Part shown: positions 33,664 through 37,879 of the stretch, piece after piece
Layout of the letters: each line of letters opens with the position of its first letter
Numbering within the stretch: position 1 is the first letter of the stretch
NCBI GenBank assembly: GCA_013042475.1
Contig: JABDQA010000051.1
Span: 1-37,879 of the forward strand
Length of the DNA: 37,879 nt
Direction: 5' to 3'
DNA from: Desulfofustis sp.
Lineage (GTDB): Bacteria > Desulfobacterota > Desulfobulbia > Desulfobulbales > Desulfocapsaceae
Program-made: the position numbers and the translations under genes
Notes under the pieces: generated by a model
Databases searched by the model: none
What the model saw: the letters and a program-made list of their open reading frames with translations, nothing else
Told to the model about the DNA's origin: nothing

Positions 33664-34362
33664 TTATGCCATTTGCCAGCGATACCCCATGCCGTACTCG
33701 GAGCGGATATGATCAAAATCGGGGTCGATTTCCCTGAACTTGTTTCTGATCCGCTTGATATGGGCTGAGATCGCGTTGTTGGTGACCACCACGCTGGCCG
33801 CGTCCATAAGCTGCTCGTGCGATTTCAGGTGGCCCGGCCGCCTGGCGATGGAGTAGAGGATCCAGAATTCGGTCAGCGTCAGCAGCACGGGTTTCTCCCG
33901 CCAGTACACTTCCTTGCGGGCTTCGTCGATACGCAGCTGCGAGTGCTCGATGATGTGCTCGCTCTCCGCCTGGCCGGAGCGCAATATTTCCACGGTCCGA
34001 AACATCGCCGCGATACGGGCCGGCAGGAAGTCGAGCGTGGTCACATCCTTGGTCAGATAATCCCAGGCGCCGAGACGCAGCCCCGACACCCGGTCGATGT
34101 CGGAATTGCGGGCGGTGAGGAAAATCACTGGTATGGTCGGCGACAGGCTCCGCAGGTGCCGGCAGAGCTCAAACCCGGCGTCCAGCTCATCGCCCAGCAT
34201 AATGTCGAGGATGACCAGGTCGGGAAGGCGTTCCTCGAAGGCCTCAATGGCCTCTGCCTTGCCCGCATAGGCGCTGACTTCGTACCCCTCCCGCTCCAGG
34301 GCTTTAATATAGTTTTCCTGGAGCTGGGGGTCATCTTCGACAATTGCAATTGAATATCCCAT
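33664..34362 (-). CDS. OmpR-type response regulator of a dedicated sortase-type system
   Basis: A 232-residue regulator. The receiver domain has IVEDD near the start, the phospho-acceptor Asp53 in LVILDIMLG, the Thr in VIFLTARN and Lys in YLTKDV. The C-terminal winged helix (LRIDEARKEVYWREKPVLLT, then VVVTNNAISAHIKRIRNKF and YGMGYRW) is OmpR/PhoB type. ATG at 34362 is used rather than TTG at 34365. It precedes the kinase gene. Three GTCATT repeats lie in the 250-base divergent promoter region shared with the VIT/vWA gene, a natural place for its binding. I associate it with the sortase-system regulator family TIGR03787 from memory. Confidence 0.88.
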   Translation of the reverse strand: MGYSIAIVEDDPQLQENYIKALEREGYEVSAYAGKAEAIEAFEERLPDLVILDIMLGDELDAGFELCRHLRSLSPTIPVIFLTARNSDIDRVSGLRLGAWDYLTKDVTTLDFLPARIAAMFRTVEILRSGQAESEHIIEHSQLRIDEARKEVYWREKPVLLTLTEFWILYSIARRPGHLKSHEQLMDAASVVVTNNAISAHIKRIRNKFREIDPDFDHIRSEYGMGYRWQMA

Positions 34363-34449
34363 CAATGTCTCAATAATTCATAGCCAATAAATAATGTTAT
34401 TCGACCCAATACCACAGAATCTCAGCGGTTGCCAGTAGACCCGCCCGAT

Positions 34450-34513
34450 TGTCATTATTCATCACACTTAATCCCCGCTCTGTCATTTTCCCATCATCCC
34501 CCGGTCATTTTCA
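34450..34513. promoter_or_regulatory. Three direct GTCATT repeats in the divergent promoter
   Basis: GTCATTATTC, GTCATTTTCC and GTCATTTTCA start at 34451, 34482 and 34504, so the spacings are 31 and 22 bases, about three and two helical turns. Direct repeats on one face of DNA are typical of OmpR/PhoB regulators. They lie 87 to 112 bases beyond the regulator start and 100 to 165 bases before the VIT/vWA start, so one array could control both directions. Regulator binding is inference. Confidence 0.4.
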
Positions 34514-34614
34514 ACGCCTACATTGGTCTCCATGATAGGGGAGTTCAATCACATTAAAGACGGTTGCCGGCCCTGTGGGCGGGCAGCCGACACAAATTCC
34601 AGGAGGGGGAGCAC

Positions 34615-36615
34615 ATGAAGCGGCTGGTAGTCATATTTTTTCTGGTGCTGGGTATCATCAATCTGGTCTTTTTCTCGCGGGTCGAATCGTCCGAAAAAAG
34701 TTCACTTTCACCCTACTTCTTCATCGAGGGCGGCGATTCGTCGCTGGAGCACTTCCCGCTCAAGGACACTAGGGTTGAAGTATCCATCAGCGGCGTCATC
34801 GCCGCCGTCACCGTGCGCCAGGTCTATTCAAACATGGGCGGGGTGCCGATCAACGGTAAATATATCTTCCCGGGCTCCACCAGGGCCGCGGTGCACGGTA
34901 TGAAGATGACCATCGGCGAGCGGGTGATTCGCGCCCGGATCAAGGAGAAGGATCAGGCCCGTAAAGCGTTCAAGGCCGCCAAGCAGCAAGGTAAGAACGC
35001 GTCCCTGCTGGAGCAGCAGCGGCCCAACGTGTTCAGCATGGAAGTGGCCAACGTCATGCCCGGCGACACCATCGAGATCGAACTGAGCTACACCGAACTG
35101 CTGGTCCCGCAAAACGGCACCTATCAGTTCGTTTATCCCACCGTGGTGGGCCCCCGCTACACCTCACAGACTTCGGAACAGCCGCCCGCCTCCGAGCGCT
35201 GGGTGCAGAACCCCTACCTTAAAAAGGGCAGCGCGCCCCGGACAGACTTCAGTATCGACGTGTCGCTGGCGGCCGGCATGCCAATCCAGGAGATTAGCTC
35301 CCGGTCACATGATATCGACATCGCTTTCGGCGACCAGTCACGGGCGCAGGTGAGCCTCACCACACAGGACGGATTCGCCGGCGATCGCGATTTCATCCTT
35401 GATTACCGCCTGTCCGGCAGACAGATCTCCTCGGGGCTTATCCTGCAGCAGGGCGAGGATGAGAATTTCTTTCTGCTCATGACCCAGCCCCCCAGGCAGG
35501 TGGAGCCGCACACCATCCCGACCCGGGAGTATCTGTTCGTTATCGATGTGTCGGGATCGATGTCCGGCTACCCCCTGGATAGTGCGAAGCGGCTGGTGAA
35601 GGACCTCATCGGCGGGATGCGTTCAACCGACTCGTTCAACGTGCTGTTTTTCGCCGGTGACTCGAAGGTGCTGTCCGAGACTCCCATACCCGCCGCCCAG
35701 GCCAATATCGACAGAGCGGTTGCGATGATCGAGCACAGCAGGGGCGGCGGTGGCACCGAGCTTAAAAAGGCCATGAACCGGGCGATGAATCTCCCCAAGC
35801 AGGAAGGCGTCTCGAGAACCATGGTGGTGATCACCGACGGCTACATCCGTGCCGAGCAGGAAGTATTCGAGCTGATCCAGCAGAATCTCAACCACACCAA
35901 CGTCTTTGCCTTCGGCATCGGCAGCAGTGTCAACCGCTACCTGATCGAAGGCATGGCCAAAGCCGGCCAGGGCGAGCCCTTCGTGGTCACCAAGGCCGAC
36001 GAAGCCCAGGCCGCCGCTGAGCGATTTGGCCGCTACATCTCCCAGCCAGTGCTGACCGACATAGAGGTCACCTTCCCGGGGCTCGATACCTATGACGTCG
36101 AACCACCGGTGGTGCCCGATCTGTTTGCCCAGCGTCCCATCATTGTCATGGGCAAGTGGCGAGGCGAACCGGCTGGGCTGGTGAGAGTTTCCGGCAATTC
36201 CGGGGAAGGCCGCTACGAGAGAAAAATTCCGGTCGGCGGCGCCGTTACCAGCGGCCATGATGGCTCCCTGCACTACCTTTGGGCCCGCACCCGCATCTCC
36301 CGTATAGCCGATTTCAAGGCCCGGCAGGACAGCAACGAACAGAACCGGGAAGAGATTGTCGCCCTCGGCTTGAAATACAACCTGCTGACCCGTTTCACCT
36401 CCTTCATCGCCATCGATGAGATCGTCAGAAACCCGAACCTGGACAGCAAGAATGTGAAGCAGCCGCTGCCCCTGCCCAGGAACGTGTCCAACCTCGCCGT
36501 GGGAGGCGGCGTCAGGCGGGTGCCGGAACCTGAACTCTACTTGCTGGCAGTATTGGTGCTCCTGTCCATGGTGCTGCCCCGGCTGCGTAGAAACAAGGCG
36601 TTGAGTGTCGAATAA
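34615..36615 (+). CDS. Secreted VIT/vWA protein with PEP-CTERM-like exosortase signal
   Basis: A 666-residue protein; ATG at 34615 follows AGGAGG. A signal peptide (KRLVVIFFLVLGIINLVFFS) is followed by a VIT domain (roughly 30-165: LKDTRVEVSISGVIAAVTVR, QVYSNMGGVPINGKYIFPGS). A vWA domain follows, with the metal-site motif VIDVSGSMSG near residue 311 and VVITDGYIRAEQEV later. The C-terminus has RVPEPELYLL at about residue 635, then a hydrophobic stretch and RLRRNK: the tripartite PEP-CTERM pattern recognised by exosortases. Relatives served by a class of marine sortase carry other tails. The exosortase gene is the next complete gene, so this is its probable substrate. vWA proteins bind ligands in adhesion; the ligand is unknown. 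Confidence 0.92.
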   Translation: MKRLVVIFFLVLGIINLVFFSRVESSEKSSLSPYFFIEGGDSSLEHFPLKDTRVEVSISGVIAAVTVRQVYSNMGGVPINGKYIFPGSTRAAVHGMKMTIGERVIRARIKEKDQARKAFKAAKQQGKNASLLEQQRPNVFSMEVANVMPGDTIEIELSYTELLVPQNGTYQFVYPTVVGPRYTSQTSEQPPASERWVQNPYLKKGSAPRTDFSIDVSLAAGMPIQEISSRSHDIDIAFGDQSRAQVSLTTQDGFAGDRDFILDYRLSGRQISSGLILQQGEDENFFLLMTQPPRQVEPHTIPTREYLFVIDVSGSMSGYPLDSAKRLVKDLIGGMRSTDSFNVLFFAGDSKVLSETPIPAAQANIDRAVAMIEHSRGGGGTELKKAMNRAMNLPKQEGVSRTMVVITDGYIRAEQEVFELIQQNLNHTNVFAFGIGSSVNRYLIEGMAKAGQGEPFVVTKADEAQAAAERFGRYISQPVLTDIEVTFPGLDTYDVEPPVVPDLFAQRPIIVMGKWRGEPAGLVRVSGNSGEGRYERKIPVGGAVTSGHDGSLHYLWARTRISRIADFKARQDSNEQNREEIVALGLKYNLLTRFTSFIAIDEIVRNPNLDSKNVKQPLPLPRNVSNLAVGGGVRRVPEPELYLLAVLVLLSMVLPRLRRNKALSVE

Positions 36616-36721
36616 AATGTTTGATTCATATTTCCCCTCACCGGAACGAGACATCTTGTTCCAAGATCGAAGCGTGCCAGAAATTTTCCGCAGGCTTATA
36701 AATTGACATTCCGAGGATGAA

Positions 36722-36766
36722 ATGTCGCGCACAACAGAGCGTGGACAAAAGAGCCGTTTCCAATGA
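36722..36766 (+). CDS. 14-residue upstream reading frame coupled to exosortase
   Basis: ATG at 36722 lies 4 bases after GAGGAT, an excellent ribosome binding site. The frame encodes MSRTTERGQKSRFQ and stops at TGA 36764-36766, which overlaps the exosortase ATG at 36763 (ATGA). The exosortase itself has only a weak ribosome binding site, so it may be translated mainly by ribosomes finishing this leader. It is strongly basic and has no hydrophobic part. Confidence 0.55.
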   Translation: MSRTTERGQKSRFQ

Positions 36767-37542
36767 AAGCATTGTATAAGCTTACAGGCGGTGGCATCGT
36801 CTTAGCCACCGCCTGTAAGCTTAAATATTATTACAGCCATGCAAACAGTGAAGATCTGGATTGGATAATCGGCCCGACCGCATTCGTTGCAGAACTGTTT
36901 ACCGATTTATCATTCAGCCCAGAACCGGGCTACGGGTGGGTGGATGTAGCGCATAGCGTGGTGCTCGCTCCGGTCTGCGCCGGGGTGAATTTTCTGATCA
37001 TTGCCTTCTGCATGTCGTCGTTTCAAATCCTATGGAAGAAGCACTCCCCGAACGTTTTAGTAACCGGAATCGTCCTCGCCGCCACCGCCTCCTACCTGCT
37101 GACCATTTTCGCCAACGCCATGAGAATCGTGCTGGCGGTTATCTTGTTCACGCTCGATATCTACAGCGCATGGCTGACGCCGGACATGGTGCACCGCGTT
37201 GCGGGTATCGTCGTCTACTATCTTCTGCTCTGTTTATACTCACAGGCGGTTAACTGGTCCGTCAGCGGTCAAAACAATCGTGGTCAGATGGGAGAAAATC
37301 CATTTAGAAAACAAGCGCTGCGTCTCGTCCCCCTGTTCTGGTACCTGCTGTTCTCCGTGGGGGTACCCTTAGCGAACAATTCGTTACGCGCAGATCCCGA
37401 GTTGTTTCTCAGACATGCGGCCACCGTCGGCGCGGTCACTGCGGTGCTGACCCTAATTCTTTACAAAGCTCAGCGCTGGTATCTCTGGGTGATAAAGGAT
37501 CGCTATAATGCCCGTCAGCCCACCGCTTCATCACTGGAATAG
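36763..37542 (+). CDS. xrtK: Exosortase, XrtK-like
   Basis: A 259-residue polytopic membrane protein with about seven hydrophobic segments. The exosortase catalytic triad is seen: Cys72 in LAPVCAGVNFL, Arg121 in FANAMRIVLAV and His144 in PDMVHRVAGIVVYY. Exosortases cleave the PEP-CTERM tail of secreted proteins and pass them to the envelope or surface. Short length, the sequence style KLKYYYSHAN and a single adjacent substrate suggest the XrtK type, named here from memory. The neighbouring VIT/vWA gene and two-component pair form the rest of the locus. The start overlaps a leader frame, and bases 36777-36823 in its first codons form a perfect inverted repeat. A non-XrtK member of the same superfamily remains possible. 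Confidence 0.85.
   Translation: MKALYKLTGGGIVLATACKLKYYYSHANSEDLDWIIGPTAFVAELFTDLSFSPEPGYGWVDVAHSVVLAPVCAGVNFLIIAFCMSSFQILWKKHSPNVLVTGIVLAATASYLLTIFANAMRIVLAVILFTLDIYSAWLTPDMVHRVAGIVVYYLLLCLYSQAVNWSVSGQNNRGQMGENPFRKQALRLVPLFWYLLFSVGVPLANNSLRADPELFLRHAATVGAVTAVLTLILYKAQRWYLWVIKDRYNARQPTASSLE
36777..36823. repeat. Perfect 19-bp inverted repeat inside the exosortase 5' coding end
   Basis: The arms at 36777-36795 and 36805-36823 are exact reverse complements around the 9-base loop ATCGTCTTA. The repeat begins 14 bases after the start codon and stays in frame as part of the first membrane segment. On mRNA this is a very stable hairpin next to the initiation site. Confidence 0.9.
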
Positions 37543-37575
37543 CCAGTTCATACCTGGCTAAATAAAACGGGGATA

Positions 37576-37695
37576 TTGCTCAATGAAAAGCTCAGGACCC
37601 TGATCGATAAAGCAGACCGCATGGACGGCGACCTTCGGCAGGTAAATGTAAGGCTCACCCGGGAACCGGACGAGACGCACGACACCTCGTCGTAA
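37576..37695 (+). CDS. Possible small polar protein or gene fragment
   Basis: The frame from TTG at 37576 reads about 39 codons (NEKLRTLIDKADRMDG, then DLRQVNVRLTREPDETHD) to a stop at 37693. The charged, helix-then-strand composition looks like real protein, possibly the remnant of something larger, but the start is non-standard with no clear ribosome binding site. I would not call it a gene without support. Confidence 0.2.
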   Translation: MLNEKLRTLIDKADRMDGDLRQVNVRLTREPDETHDTSS

Positions 37696-37749
37696 TGCTG
37701 ACGGGAACAGACGTTCATCGCCGCCCAGCCGGGCCGGCCGGGTGCGAGA

Positions 37750-37879
37750 CTAGAGCTGCGGGTCGATATTTCCCGGGCCGCCGCAATCGGGGGTGTAACA
37801 GGTTACGTCCTTGAAGGCGCACTTCTGATTGCAGCTTGGACAGATCTCCGGGGGGGCCGGCATCTGAATGGTGTTGCCG
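37750..37879 (-). CDS. Cys-rich protein, 5' part beyond window
   Basis: The last 42 residues are visible on the minus strand, ending in TAG at 37752-37750. They contain EICPSCNQKCAF, TCYTPDCGGPG and NIDPQL at the C-terminus: five cysteines in two pairs plus one, the spacing of a zinc or Fe-S binding module. A rubredoxin-like domain could precede it. I do not recognise the full protein. It is convergent with the exosortase gene. Confidence 0.6.
   Translation of the reverse strand, partial: GNTIQMPAPPEICPSCNQKCAFKDVTCYTPDCGGPGNIDPQL

Noticed and set aside
35623-36732. 369-codon minus-strand open frame
   Set aside because: Antisense to the vWA domain and tail of the VIT/vWA protein; no independent evidence.

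Overview
The window looks like a chromosomal segment of a Desulfobacterota-type (deltaproteobacterial), probably marine or sediment, anaerobe. The clues are a probable selenoprotein with an in-frame UGA, a periplasmic cobaltochelatase behind a cobalamin riboswitch, FeoAB with a DtxR-type regulator, a rubrerythrin-like ferritin fold protein, and an exosortase/PEP-CTERM locus next to a two-component pair resembling those of marine proteobacterial sortase clusters. GC is moderate and genes lie on both strands in short operons. I see no tRNA, rRNA, CRISPR array, phage module or intact insertion sequence. The taxonomic call is inference from gene content.

Layout. 1-1102: three small related proteins of unknown function on the minus strand, the first cut by the window edge. 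1659-3381: amtB-glnK nitrogen operon behind a palindromic operator. 3408-3962: selenocysteine-containing peroxiredoxin-like protein, minus strand, readable only if one UGA is decoded. 4186-7049: small secreted, membrane and hypothetical proteins and a ferritin-like protein. 7388-9395: cytidylate-kinase-like protein, then periplasmic CbiK with its riboswitch and terminator. 9556-12686: feoA-feoB facing a DtxR-family regulator across a perfect bidirectional terminator. 13071-17605: dihydroorotate-dehydrogenase-like protein, VOC protein, a decayed monooxygenase and polyphosphate kinase. 17710-20733: a 27-residue membrane peptide, hypothetical genes, a broken acyltransferase 5' end and a second cytidylate-kinase-like protein fused to a BON-like domain. 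20862-23101: ilvB-ilvN. 24556-29075: GTPase-like/SagB-type pair, DUF2784 protein, EEP-family hydrolase and glutamate racemase, separated by small palindromic repeats. 29083-31335: thioredoxin-domain YyaL-type protein.

31509-37542 is the most distinctive part. A response regulator and sensor kinase are divergent from a secreted VIT/vWA protein that ends in a PEP-CTERM-like signal, followed by an exosortase of XrtK type. It looks like a dedicated one-substrate surface-sorting system: the two-component pair would control production of the vWA protein, and the exosortase would process its C-terminus. The exosortase gene is preceded by a 14-codon reading frame with a good ribosome binding site whose stop overlaps the exosortase start, and its first codons hold a perfect 19-bp inverted repeat, so its translation may be tightly gated. 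The window ends in the 3' end of a Cys-rich protein gene on the minus strand.
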